A stretch of DNA of 64,000 bases from positions 62,001 to 126,000 of the forward strand of contig NZ_JBAJHU010000007.1 of NCBI RefSeq assembly GCF_036867415.1, read 5' to 3'. Positions 1-8,362 of this stretch are shown here, piece by piece. The notes below the pieces were generated by a model. That model saw nothing but the letters and a program-made list of their open reading frames with translations, was not told where the DNA came from and made no database searches. Position 1 is the first letter of the stretch. Each line of letters starts with the position of its first letter. The stretch is from Rossellomorea sp036867415. GTDB lineage: Bacteria > Bacillota > Bacilli > Bacillales > Bacillaceae_B. The translations under genes were made by a program, and so were the position numbers.

Positions 1-481
1 GGTAGCGTGTTCCAAGTGGAGTGGACACTGCCAACCGGTTACCTTCTTCTTTTTCGATAGAAAGAGAGGTTAGAAAACTTAATTCTAATTCTTTGTTATC
101 ATCTTCTGTTACTAAATCCGTGAATTCAGCTTTTACAATGGCAAAAGAATCTCCTTCTGTCCTATCAATATTTTTGCTGATCTGAGTGGAAGGGATCCAT
201 CCCGGGTAGCCCCGCTCATCCTTAGAAGATGGCTGGTCAATCACGATGACGTGAGACCATCCTTCCTCTTCTTCTATGACCAGTACCTCCTGCCCGAATA
301 AAGCCTGTGACTGGATACGGTTTTCATCACAGAGAGCAAGCCTTGTTTCATGCGTTAATGAACCCAGCCATTCCTTGATCAGTACAGGATTCGATACAGC
401 TGGCGCATCAAGGTCCCTTGCTGAATCTGGTGATGTCCAAATCGTTGCCACCGGAACGTTCACTGCTGCTTTTTCACTCAT
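1..481 (-). CDS. ykfC: YkfC-like gamma-D-glutamyl-L-amino acid endopeptidase (partial, N-terminal part)
   Basis: About 160 N-terminal codons are present; the 3' end lies beyond the left edge. The start is ATG at 479-481, preceded by a GGGGAGG-type ribosome binding site in the 19-bp gap after ykfB. The visible part has an SH3b-like character (stretches such as LFGQEVLVIEEEEGWSHV and PGWIPSTQI), which in YkfC precedes the NlpC/P60 cysteine peptidase domain. The catalytic domain is not in view, so the call rests on the N-terminal pattern and on the dpp-ykfA-ykfB-ykfC order known from B. subtilis. YkfC releases L-Ala-D-Glu from cell-wall peptides so that YkfB can epimerise it. The family identity is likely; activity cannot be judged. 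Confidence 0.8.
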   Translation of the reverse strand, partial: MSEKAAVNVPVATIWTSPDSARDLDAPAVSNPVLIKEWLGSLTHETRLALCDENRIQSQALFGQEVLVIEEEEGWSHVIVIDQPSSKDERGYPGWIPSTQISKNIDRTEGDSFAIVKAEFTDLVTEDDNKELELSFLTSLSIEKEEGNRLAVSTPLGTRY

Positions 482-500
482 ATGTATTCCTCCCCTTACA

Positions 501-1583
501 TCAATGGATTTGTACTGTTTTGACCCCCAGACCCGGAGAGTCCGGGAAGGTGATGGTTTTCCCTCGATATTGAATGCCACCTGCTATGATGTCGTTTGAC
601 AGCATCAACGGGGCATCGAAATCAAATCTAGTGATATTTTTCTTGCTTGCAGCAAAATGTGCTGCAGCGGTTATGCCGAGGCGGGTTTCGATCATACTGC
701 CCACCATGCACTCAACTCCGCATACTTCTGCAAGATTGTTGATTTTCTGAGCCTGATAGATTCCCCCGGCCTTCATCAGCTTGATATTGATGAGGTCAGC
801 ACTTCTTGTTTTCAGGACCTGAAAGGCCTGCTGCGGTGAGAACACACTTTCATCAGCCATGATGAGGGTGTCGACATTGTCCGATACCTTTTTCAACCCT
901 TCAAGGTCATGTGCGGGTACCGGCTGCTCCACCAACTCGATATTGAGATCCAGGTCTTCCATTTTCCGAATCGCACGAACAGCCGCTTTTGCTTCCCAGC
1001 CCTGATTTGCATCTAGCCGGATCTTTACTGAATCCCCGATTACCTGCCGGATTGCCTGAATGCGTTTAATATCCTTCACGATTTCATCTTTCCCCACTTT
1101 GATCTTCAGAACATCGAATCCCCTCATGCTGTACAGCAGGGCGTCCTCCGCCATTTCTGCAGGACTGTTCACACTGACGGTATAATCGGTTTCGAGCTTG
1201 TTCCTGTATCCGCCCAAGTATTGATAGAGCGGAAGTCCGCTATACTGTGCAAGGCAATCATGGACGGCCATGTCGACTGCTGCTTTTGCACTGTTATTAC
1301 CTACGAGAAGCTTATGCATATCCTGGAAAATAGATTCATAATTCAATATGGATCTCCCAACCAGTGCGGGCTTCAAAACATCCAGAATGGCAGATTCGAT
1401 GCTCTTTAGACTTTCGCCCGTGATGACCACAGTGGACGGTGCTTCTCCCCAGCCGTTGATACCATTATCACAAATAACCTTAACCCCGATGGCTTCTGCG
1501 GTATGTACCGTTCGAAGAGCCGTCTTGAATGGGGTATGTAAGGGGACAGCTACATGAAACGTTTCAATCTGTACAATTTCCAT
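501..1583 (-). CDS. ykfB: L-Ala-D/L-Glu epimerase (enolase superfamily)
   Basis: The 360-residue protein has the muconate-lactonising/dipeptide epimerase pattern. There is a KIKVGK acid-base lysine motif at about residue 160, a metal-binding RLDANQGW, a following glutamate (ELVEQPVP), ADES, and the second lysine in NIKLMKAGG. The family interconverts L-Ala-D-Glu and L-Ala-L-Glu, which makes murein dipeptides usable by ordinary peptidases. Its ATG overlaps the ykfA stop codon by one base (TGATG), indicating translational coupling. Length and motif set match the B. subtilis enzyme, and the flanking ykfA and ykfC genes support the recycling role. Confidence 0.93.
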   Translation of the reverse strand: MEIVQIETFHVAVPLHTPFKTALRTVHTAEAIGVKVICDNGINGWGEAPSTVVITGESLKSIESAILDVLKPALVGRSILNYESIFQDMHKLLVGNNSAKAAVDMAVHDCLAQYSGLPLYQYLGGYRNKLETDYTVSVNSPAEMAEDALLYSMRGFDVLKIKVGKDEIVKDIKRIQAIRQVIGDSVKIRLDANQGWEAKAAVRAIRKMEDLDLNIELVEQPVPAHDLEGLKKVSDNVDTLIMADESVFSPQQAFQVLKTRSADLINIKLMKAGGIYQAQKINNLAEVCGVECMVGSMIETRLGITAAAHFAASKKNITRFDFDAPLMLSNDIIAGGIQYRGKTITFPDSPGLGVKTVQIH

Positions 1584-2521
1584 CAGACTTCAACCTCTTC
1601 CTTTATGCCGCTTTCGACAATGAGTGTTAGGTCATCTGTATCCATATTCGCATGCGCCCCTATTGGAATTCCGAGGCAGGGAGAAGAGTGACCAATTAAG
1701 AAACCCTTCATGGTGGGTTTATTCGCAGGCTTGATGTGGTCTTCAAACAATTGATCCAGTGTCAACGACTCTTTCCTCTTATCGGCTACACAGTTTTTGA
1801 AATCTCCGATGATGATTCCTGCCGCATCGTTAAATTTCCCCGCCATCTTCAGCTGATTCAGCATGCGGTCAACTTTATACGGCTCCTCATCAATATCTTC
1901 GATGAACAGGATCCTGCCTTTTGTATCAACCTCATAATCAGTCCCCAGGGTACTTACTAACAGTGTCAGGTTTCCCCCTATAACAGGACCGCTTGCCTTG
2001 CCTTCGACAAGAGTACGAAGGGGCGAATGAGCAGCTGTAAACTCAACAGATTCATGATTGAAAAGCTGATGAAATGACTGCTTGGTCAATTCATGAACAT
2101 TCTCTAAACCCATGTCTGAACTCAACATCGGTCCATGAAATGTCACCAGACCCGTTTTTTGATGTATCGCCGTATGCAGAAAGGTAATATCACTGTATCC
2201 CCAAAGAATCTTCGGGTTATCCTTAATCAGTTCATAATTCAGCCTGGATACAATTCGTCCTGTTCCGAAACCTCCGCAGGCGCATATAATCGCTTTTATG
2301 TTTTCATCGCGAAACATCCTATGTATATCCTCTATCCGCTCTTCATCCGTTCCGGCCAAATAACCATGTTTGCGTTGAATGCCCGGCCCGATTTCCACCG
2401 ATAATCCCAATTCTTCCAGGAACGATATTGCTTTACCCAGAGTTTCCTGTTTCGGAGGGCTTGCCGGAGCAACAATCCCGACGGTGTCGCCGCGTTTCAG
2501 CATAGAAGCTTTCACTGCCAT
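1583..2521 (-). CDS. ykfA: LD-carboxypeptidase family protein YkfA (peptidase S66)
   Basis: This is a 312-residue S66-family serine peptidase. The nucleophile motif GYSDITFLH lies near residue 115. An upstream GGFGTGR segment and a C-terminal GHSSPCLGIPIGAHA stretch hold the expected glutamate/histidine region. Family members cleave the L,D bond of murein peptides after uptake. It follows dppE after a 74-bp gap that contains a terminator-like hairpin, and it is coupled to ykfB. No signal peptide is visible, so it acts in the cytoplasm on peptides imported by Dpp. The substrate is inferred from the family and the operon. Confidence 0.9.
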   Translation of the reverse strand: MAVKASMLKRGDTVGIVAPASPPKQETLGKAISFLEELGLSVEIGPGIQRKHGYLAGTDEERIEDIHRMFRDENIKAIICACGGFGTGRIVSRLNYELIKDNPKILWGYSDITFLHTAIHQKTGLVTFHGPMLSSDMGLENVHELTKQSFHQLFNHESVEFTAAHSPLRTLVEGKASGPVIGGNLTLLVSTLGTDYEVDTKGRILFIEDIDEEPYKVDRMLNQLKMAGKFNDAAGIIIGDFKNCVADKRKESLTLDQLFEDHIKPANKPTMKGFLIGHSSPCLGIPIGAHANMDTDDLTLIVESGIKEEVEV

Positions 2522-2542
2522 ATAAATACACCCCTTTAGTAG

Positions 2543-2585
2543 AAAAAGAGGGAGGAGACCCTAAGATTAGAATCTTCTCCACTCC
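2543..2585 (-). terminator. Hairpin plus T-run between dppE and ykfA
   Basis: On the minus strand an imperfect stem (GGAGTGGAGA against TCTCCTCC) is followed by CTCTTTTT. It lies inside the operon between the abundant binding protein and the catabolic genes. It probably causes partial termination that lowers ykf expression relative to dpp. The stem has a bulge, so its strength is uncertain. Confidence 0.5.
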
Positions 2586-2595
2586 GTTACCTGGT

Positions 2596-4218
2596 TTATT
2601 TTTTATCTGCCCATTTTAACTCCATGTACCCTACTGGGTGACGGACGATACCGGATACATCTTCGTTCTGTAAATACACATAATTATAGAAGTGGATCGG
2701 GATGATCGGCATATCTTCCATCAAGATCTTTTCAGCTTTATACATCAATTCGAAGCGTTTTGCTTCATCTGCTTCATTCTTAGCCTGCTTGATTAAGCTG
2801 TCATATTCTTCATTACTCCATGCGGTACGATTCATTGAATGACCCGTTTGGAAATTTTCAAGGAAGTTGATCGGATCTCCGTAGTCAGCAAGGAAAGAGC
2901 TTCGTGATAATTGGAATTTCAATGCCTTTTGCTCGTCCTGGAATACATTCCATTCCATATTGGCTAATTTCACATCAACATCGAGATTCTCTTTGAACAT
3001 TTGCTGAAGTGCTTCAGCAATCTTTTGATGAGTATCACTTGTGCTGTACGTTAAAGTGACTTCCGGGAGTTTATCGTAACCTTCTTCTTCCATGCCTTTT
3101 TCCAACAACGCTTTAGCTTCTTCGATATTTGTTTGTACCAGATCACCGCTTGTTTCACGGAAATCGTTCCCGGATGGATCTTTAAAACCGCTTGAAACAA
3201 ATCCATACGCAGGCTTTTCTTTGTTTTTAGTTACGAAATCTACCATTTGCTGCTGATCGACTGCCATCGCGAATGCTTTACGGATGTTCTTGTTCTGGAA
3301 CGGTTCCTTTTCTAAATTAAAGCGGTAGAAATAGGTGCCCGCCTGGTCTTCTACATTTACTTTACCTTCTTCAAACAGTTGTTTACTTAAGTCTGCTGGA
3401 ACATCGGCTGTATCCAGTTCCCCGGTTTTATACAACTGATAATCTGTATTCGAATCATTCACCATTGCCCAGTGCACTTTGTCCAGCTTCACGTTATCTG
3501 CATCCCAGTATTGATCATTTTTCTCCATCACGAAGTGGCTGTCATGCTCCCATTCAGCTAACTTGAATGGTCCATTCGCTACGAATGTATCTGCCTCTGC
3601 AAACCATTCCGGGTTTTCTGTTGCCACTTTTTCATTGATCGGGAAGAAGGCAGGGTTTGAAATGACACTTAAGAAATAAGCTTGCGGGCTTGTCAGTGTC
3701 ACTTCAAATGTTTTCTCATCGACAGCCTTGACCTTCACTTCATCAGCTGATCCTTCTCCATTATTGAATGCTTCACCGCCTTCAATGAAGTAACCAAGGA
3801 ATGCTGCTGGCGATCCGGTTTCAGGATCCAGCAATCGTTTCCAGGCATACACGAAATCACCTGCTTTTACATCATCCCCGTTTGACCATTTCGCATTATC
3901 CCGAATATGGAACGTATACACTTTGCCATCTTCAGACACATCCCACTTCTCTGCCATGGCACCTTCAGGCTCATGGTCGGCGTTTAAGCGGGTCAGCCCT
4001 TCCATTAAATTGTTCAGGGCCGTCCAGGAGTAAGAATCGAATCCAATGGGAGGGTCAAACGATGTCGGTTCGGCACCATTGTTCAAGTACAGTACCTTTT
4101 CCCCGCTGTCTTTCCCATCTTTGCTGCTTGACTCATTGCCTGCGTCTTTTGTTGCAGTACAGGCTGCCAGTACAAATAAAAGTAAACTTGTTAAAAATAC
4201 TGATAATACCTTTCTCAT
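2596..4218 (-). CDS. dppE: Dipeptide-binding lipoprotein DppE
   Basis: The protein has 540 residues. A signal peptide ends in a LAAC lipobox near residue 20, so it is lipid-anchored on the outer face of the membrane. The rest is a family-5 extracellular solute-binding protein (SBP_bac_5) with the typical EPTSFDPPIGFDSYSW opening and a LADYGDPINFLENF segment. It captures di- and tripeptides, including murein peptides, for DppBCD. It lies 34 bp after dppD. In B. subtilis DppE is the last transport gene before ykfA, as here. Confidence 0.95.
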   Translation of the reverse strand: MRKVLSVFLTSLLLFVLAACTATKDAGNESSSKDGKDSGEKVLYLNNGAEPTSFDPPIGFDSYSWTALNNLMEGLTRLNADHEPEGAMAEKWDVSEDGKVYTFHIRDNAKWSNGDDVKAGDFVYAWKRLLDPETGSPAAFLGYFIEGGEAFNNGEGSADEVKVKAVDEKTFEVTLTSPQAYFLSVISNPAFFPINEKVATENPEWFAEADTFVANGPFKLAEWEHDSHFVMEKNDQYWDADNVKLDKVHWAMVNDSNTDYQLYKTGELDTADVPADLSKQLFEEGKVNVEDQAGTYFYRFNLEKEPFQNKNIRKAFAMAVDQQQMVDFVTKNKEKPAYGFVSSGFKDPSGNDFRETSGDLVQTNIEEAKALLEKGMEEEGYDKLPEVTLTYSTSDTHQKIAEALQQMFKENLDVDVKLANMEWNVFQDEQKALKFQLSRSSFLADYGDPINFLENFQTGHSMNRTAWSNEEYDSLIKQAKNEADEAKRFELMYKAEKILMEDMPIIPIHFYNYVYLQNEDVSGIVRHPVGYMELKWADKK

Positions 4219-4252
4219 GATTCTCCCCCTCTTTGTTTTTTCTATCAGACTA

Positions 4253-5266
4253 TCAACTTATGGTTAAAGTGATAGGTGAAAGCATCGATTTCGCACGCGG
4301 GTCCTGCAGCCAGCAATCCACGTGATGGTCATTTGTAAGCTTTGTCTTCACCGGGTAGACACGGTCGCATACTTCCATTGCCTTCTCGCATCGGGCAGCA
4401 AACGGGCAAGCGGCCGGAGGCGAGAATAAATCAGGCGGTGACCCGGCAATCGGTATCAAATCAGAACCAACAAGATCAAGTCTCGGAACCGACTTCAAAA
4501 GCCCCTGGGTATAAGGGTGTTGAGGTGTATAGAAGATTTCTCTTCTCGTTCCTTCTTCCACGATTTTGCCCGCATACATGACAGCGATACGGTCTGCCAC
4601 TTGGGCAACGACACCTAAGTCATGTGTAATCAAAATAATGGAAACACCCGTTTTAAGCTGGACTTCTTTGAAAAGTTCCAGGATTTGCGCTTGAATCGTT
4701 ACGTCAAGCGCAGTCGTCGGTTCGTCTGCAATAAGGACATCAGGCTGACAGACGAGAGCCATGGCAATCACGATCCGCTGCCTCATCCCCCCGCTGAATT
4801 GGTGGGGGTACTGTTTCAACCGTTCCACCGGATGCGGGATCCCAACGAGGGTAAGCATTTCAACTGCTTTCACCGATGCTTCCTTCTTTGATATATTTTC
4901 ATGCTGCAGGATGCCTTCCATGATCTGTTCCCCAATAGTCAGCGTCGGATTCAAGGCCGTCATCGGATCCTGAAAGATCATGGAGATATCCGCCCCCCGC
5001 ACTCCCCTCATTTCCTTTTCTGTTAATTTCAGCAAATCCTTACCGTTAAACATGATGGATCCATTTGTAATCCTGCCTGGAGGATCAGGTATGAGCCTCA
5101 TGATACTTTGGGAGGTAACGCTCTTACCGCAGCCGGATTCGCCGACAATGGCGAGTGTTTCCCCCTTCTGTAAATGAAAACTCACACCGCGTACAGCTTG
5201 AACCTCTCCACCGTAAGTGGTAAAGGATACATGGAGATCCTGAACGGATAATACATTGTCTTTCAT
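4253..5266 (-). CDS. dppD: Dipeptide ABC transporter ATP-binding protein DppD
   Basis: This 337-residue ATPase has a Walker A motif GESGCGKS, an ABC signature FSGGMRQR, a Walker B VLIADEPTTALD, an H-loop (ITHDLG), and the C-terminal oligopeptide-transporter extension with the cysteines CPFAARCEKAMEVC. Those cysteines suggest an iron-sulfur or metal site, as in OppD/DppD relatives. No second ATPase (DppF) follows. This also holds for the B. subtilis dpp operon, so DppD probably acts as a homodimer. It is separated from dppC by 5 bp. Confidence 0.95.
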   Translation of the reverse strand: MKDNVLSVQDLHVSFTTYGGEVQAVRGVSFHLQKGETLAIVGESGCGKSVTSQSIMRLIPDPPGRITNGSIMFNGKDLLKLTEKEMRGVRGADISMIFQDPMTALNPTLTIGEQIMEGILQHENISKKEASVKAVEMLTLVGIPHPVERLKQYPHQFSGGMRQRIVIAMALVCQPDVLIADEPTTALDVTIQAQILELFKEVQLKTGVSIILITHDLGVVAQVADRIAVMYAGKIVEEGTRREIFYTPQHPYTQGLLKSVPRLDLVGSDLIPIAGSPPDLFSPPAACPFAARCEKAMEVCDRVYPVKTKLTNDHHVDCWLQDPRAKSMLSPITLTIS

Positions 5267-5271
5267 GATGA

Positions 5272-6225
5272 TTACCTCCTAAGCTTAGGGTCAAGAGCAT
5301 CCTGCAGCCCGTCACCTAATACGTTAAACGAAAACATCGTCAATGATATAAATAAAGCTGGGAAGAACAATCGCCACCAGTAGCCCGATAGAATCGTAGA
5401 TAACCCATCATTGGCCATGACGCCCCAGCTTGCATACGGTGCCTGGATCCCCAGACCGAGGAAGCTCAAGAATGCTTCTGCGAAAATGGCACTTGGTACT
5501 GTCAGCGTCATCTGGACTATGATCGGTCCCATTGTATTGGGCAGCAGGTTTTTGCGGATGATCCTTGCCGTTTTCGTTCCAAACGTTTTAGACGCCAGAA
5601 TAAATTCGTAATTTTTAATTTGGAGAACCTGTCCCCGTACAATCCTTGCCATCCCGATCCATCCTGTAACGGTCAAAGCTACAATGATGGTGGATAATCC
5701 CGGTCCCATTACGACCATTAGTAAAATGACTACCAATAAATAGGGAAGTCCGTATAAAATTTCAACGATACGCATCATCGCATTATCCGTTTTACCGCCT
5801 TTGTAGCCGGCGATGCCGCCATAGATGATCCCGATGACAAAGTCGATCAACGCTGCCATGAATCCTACAAACAGTGAGATGCGTGCGCCGTACCAAGTAC
5901 GGGTGAACACGTCCCTGCCCAAGTCATCCGTGCCAAACCAATGCTGACTGGAAGGAGGCAGATTCTGGCTGGAAAGTGTTTGTTTCGTAACATCGTGAGG
6001 AGAGATAATGGGCCCGATGACAGCCATGGTGATCAATAGTGCCAGAAATACGAATCCCATCATTGCCAGTTTGTTTTTGAGGAGACGCAGCCATGCATCC
6101 TGCCAGTAGGAGAGGCTCGGCCTCACTACTGCTTCAGCATCTTCCCTGTTTTTCTGCTTCGGAGTAAACCATTCATCTAAGACATCAGGAGAACTGTTCG
6201 GTTCATGATGTTTCGGAGCACCCAT
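5272..6225 (-). CDS. dppC: Dipeptide ABC transporter permease DppC
   Basis: The 317-residue membrane protein has an N-terminal cytosolic extension, then a first transmembrane segment near residue 55 and five more. A periplasmic-type loop carries HWFGTDDLGRDVFTRTWYG, which is diagnostic of OppC/DppC. The EAA-type motif that docks the ATPase lies around residues 205-225. It is coupled to dppB: its ATG overlaps the end of dppB by one base. Confidence 0.94.
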   Translation of the reverse strand: MGAPKHHEPNSSPDVLDEWFTPKQKNREDAEAVVRPSLSYWQDAWLRLLKNKLAMMGFVFLALLITMAVIGPIISPHDVTKQTLSSQNLPPSSQHWFGTDDLGRDVFTRTWYGARISLFVGFMAALIDFVIGIIYGGIAGYKGGKTDNAMMRIVEILYGLPYLLVVILLMVVMGPGLSTIIVALTVTGWIGMARIVRGQVLQIKNYEFILASKTFGTKTARIIRKNLLPNTMGPIIVQMTLTVPSAIFAEAFLSFLGLGIQAPYASWGVMANDGLSTILSGYWWRLFFPALFISLTMFSFNVLGDGLQDALDPKLRR

Positions 6226-7157
6226 TATTTCACCTCTTTCTTATGGAGCTTAATTCTTGGATCCAGGAATCCGTATGCCAGATCCACCAGAAACAGCATC
6301 ACAATCAAAAACGCACTATAGAAGACGGTCGTTCCCATGATAACCGGATAGTCTCGCTGGTTGATGCTCTCAACGAAATACTTGCCCATTCCCGGAATGG
6401 CGAATATTTGTTCGATTACGAACGTACCAGTCAGGATCCCTGCTGCAAGAGTACCCAGCACAGTGACCACAGGAAGCAGTGCATTCCGCAACGCATGTTT
6501 CACGACAATCTTGACCGGAGACAGTCCCTTCGCTCTAGCCGTCCGTATATAATCCTGGGTCAGGACTTCCAGCATACTTGACCGGGTCAAGCGTGCAATG
6601 ATCGCCATCGGACCTGTTGCCAGTGCAAGCGTCGGCAGGATCATATGCTTCCAGCTTGTCCAGGTCGCCACGGGCAGTATCTCCCAATTCACAGCAACCT
6701 GCTGAATCAACATTGTTGCCATGACAAAGTTCGGGATAGAGATACCCAATACCGCAAATGTCATCGCCATATAATCGATCATGCGGTTATGCTTCAGGGC
6801 AGCCAATATACCCAACAGAATCCCTGACAGCACCGCGATGAAGAGGGTGATCATTCCTAATTCGAAAGAAATCGGGAATCCTCTTCCCAACAAATCATTC
6901 ACGGTTTGGGAAGGCTGTGTAATCGAAGGACCGAAATCCAATGTAACAAGTGATTTTAAATAAAGAGCGTATTGAACCAATAATGGTTCATCAAGATGGT
7001 AATGAGCTTCCAGATTTTTCTGTACCATTTCACTTGTGTTTCTCTCTTCGTTGAATGGAGATCCCGGAATGGCATGCATCAGGAAAAAGGTCAATGTGAC
7101 GATCAGCCACAACGTGATGACCATGGCCAGAATCCGTTTGAATAAATATGTACCCAT
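6225..7157 (-). CDS. dppB: Dipeptide ABC transporter permease DppB
   Basis: This 310-residue polytopic permease has the OppB/DppB pattern: MGTYLFKRILAMVITL at the N-terminus, LDFGPSITQPSQTV after the first loop, and the EAA motif YIRTARAKGLSPVKIV near residue 205. It forms the membrane channel with DppC. It begins 15 bp after dppA, consistent with one transcript. Confidence 0.94.
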   Translation of the reverse strand: MGTYLFKRILAMVITLWLIVTLTFFLMHAIPGSPFNEERNTSEMVQKNLEAHYHLDEPLLVQYALYLKSLVTLDFGPSITQPSQTVNDLLGRGFPISFELGMITLFIAVLSGILLGILAALKHNRMIDYMAMTFAVLGISIPNFVMATMLIQQVAVNWEILPVATWTSWKHMILPTLALATGPMAIIARLTRSSMLEVLTQDYIRTARAKGLSPVKIVVKHALRNALLPVVTVLGTLAAGILTGTFVIEQIFAIPGMGKYFVESINQRDYPVIMGTTVFYSAFLIVMLFLVDLAYGFLDPRIKLHKKEVK

Positions 7158-7172
7158 CAGTCCTCACACTTT

Positions 7173-7997
7173 CTAACAGAATGTTGTTTTCATCGCAAGT
7201 TCAGTCATGACTACCATCGCCCTGTATGCCTCTAAAATGTCCCTTGCCTGAAACCTGACAGTCGTTGTGCCTGGTTCAAGAACAGTACCGGGCATGATAC
7301 TTGCCCACTCTGCCTGACCATAATTGGCAAATTCAATTCTCAGTTCAGGGTTCTCGGGCGGTATGAGCGGGTTTACATTATTACGGTTAAGCAGGGCTTG
7401 TTCAGTTTTCAGCTTTAATAACGTGTGCGATTTTGCCGGTGTCAGACTCTTTGCAACTGAACGTGAAATGGTCTCCTTTACAATGGCAGTCGTCACATTG
7501 GGAATAAGACTTTCTGCTTCGAGTGCTGCCTGATCATCACCTGCAACCAGCAGGACAGGAACACCGTAATAGCCTGCAACGTAAGCGTTGAATCCCATTT
7601 CGCCTACCGCTATATCGTTTATGTACATATTCCGGACACCGAAGATCATCGAATGCGACATCACCCCCTTCATGGAGGCCCTTGCGTGATAACCAACAAA
7701 AAATGCACCTTGGAACGTATCATCCAGTCCCTGAACCATTGAATATGGTTTTACTCCACCGGATATCAATCTCGTTTCAGGGTGCAGCATTTCAATCAAC
7801 AAATTGTTCATTTGTGAATGACTATCATTGACCAAAACCTCCCGGCAGCCATTTTCAAACGCTGACTCTACTACTGCGTTTGCTTCTGCCGTCATGATGG
7901 CTCTCCCTCGTTCATAATTATGTTTTCTGTAATCCACATGGGTATGGTCCACTAAACCTGTAATCCCTTCCATATCCACTGACATGTAAATATTCAT
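7173..7997 (-). CDS. dppA: D-aminopeptidase DppA
   Basis: This is an M55-family zinc D-aminopeptidase of about 274 residues. The N-terminus MNIYMSVDMEGITGL carries the metal-binding Asp and Glu. Further motifs are VNDSHSQMNN, GYHARA, SHSMIFG and GEMGFNAYVAGYYG. A GTG three codons upstream also lies in frame. ATG at 7997 is preferred because AAAGGGGG sits about seven bases upstream and it matches the start of the B. subtilis protein. The family cuts D-Ala-D-Ala and similar D-peptides. It is the first gene of the dpp-ykf operon, behind a CodY-type promoter. Confidence 0.95.
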   Translation of the reverse strand: MNIYMSVDMEGITGLVDHTHVDYRKHNYERGRAIMTAEANAVVESAFENGCREVLVNDSHSQMNNLLIEMLHPETRLISGGVKPYSMVQGLDDTFQGAFFVGYHARASMKGVMSHSMIFGVRNMYINDIAVGEMGFNAYVAGYYGVPVLLVAGDDQAALEAESLIPNVTTAIVKETISRSVAKSLTPAKSHTLLKLKTEQALLNRNNVNPLIPPENPELRIEFANYGQAEWASIMPGTVLEPGTTTVRFQARDILEAYRAMVVMTELAMKTTFC

Positions 7998-8031
7998 ATG
8001 ATACACCCCCTTTCATAGGAAAAATTGTTTA

Positions 8032-8046
8032 ATTTTTCTTAATATT
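8032..8046 (-). promoter_or_regulatory. CodY-box-like operator of the dpp operon
   Basis: The minus strand reads AATATTAAGAAAAAT, which differs from the CodY consensus AATTTTCWGAAAATT at three positions. It abuts and partly overlaps the -10 box, at the expected transcription start. CodY repression of dpp is established in B. subtilis; binding here is inferred. Confidence 0.65.
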
Positions 8047-8072
8047 ATAAATTTAATTCATGTATATTACAA
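8044..8072 (-). promoter_or_regulatory. Sigma-A promoter of dppA-ykfC operon
   Basis: The minus strand has TTGTAA (8072-8067), a 17-base spacer and a perfect TATAAT (8049-8044), about 50 bases upstream of the dppA ribosome binding site. The rest of the gap to 8267 shows no clear element. Confidence 0.75.
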
Positions 8073-8265
8073 TAACAATTGGATGAAAAAGGGATATTTT
8101 CCTATTATTAAACAGACCGAACAACATATCCACGAAGAAAAATGAGTATTTATGCACTCATTCATGAAGATATTGTCATGGTAAAGATTACGAACTGGAT
8201 AAATCATCCATTCTGTAAAGTGTCCTAAAGAACCATTCTTTTTTCGTTTTTCGAATTTAACAATA

Positions 8266-8302
8266 TAAAAAGACCCAAAAGAATTTAATCCTTTGGGCTT
8301 TC
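8266..8302 (-). terminator. Terminator of xpt-pbuX operon
   Basis: On the minus strand CCCAAAGGA and TCTTTTGGG form a stem with one G-T wobble, followed by GTCTTTTTATA. It lies about 60 bp after the pbuX stop. Confidence 0.8.
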
Positions 8303-8362
8303 AACTTATCTTACTATGTGGATGAATGCGTCATATGATTCAGTTTAGTTATCATAGAGGAT

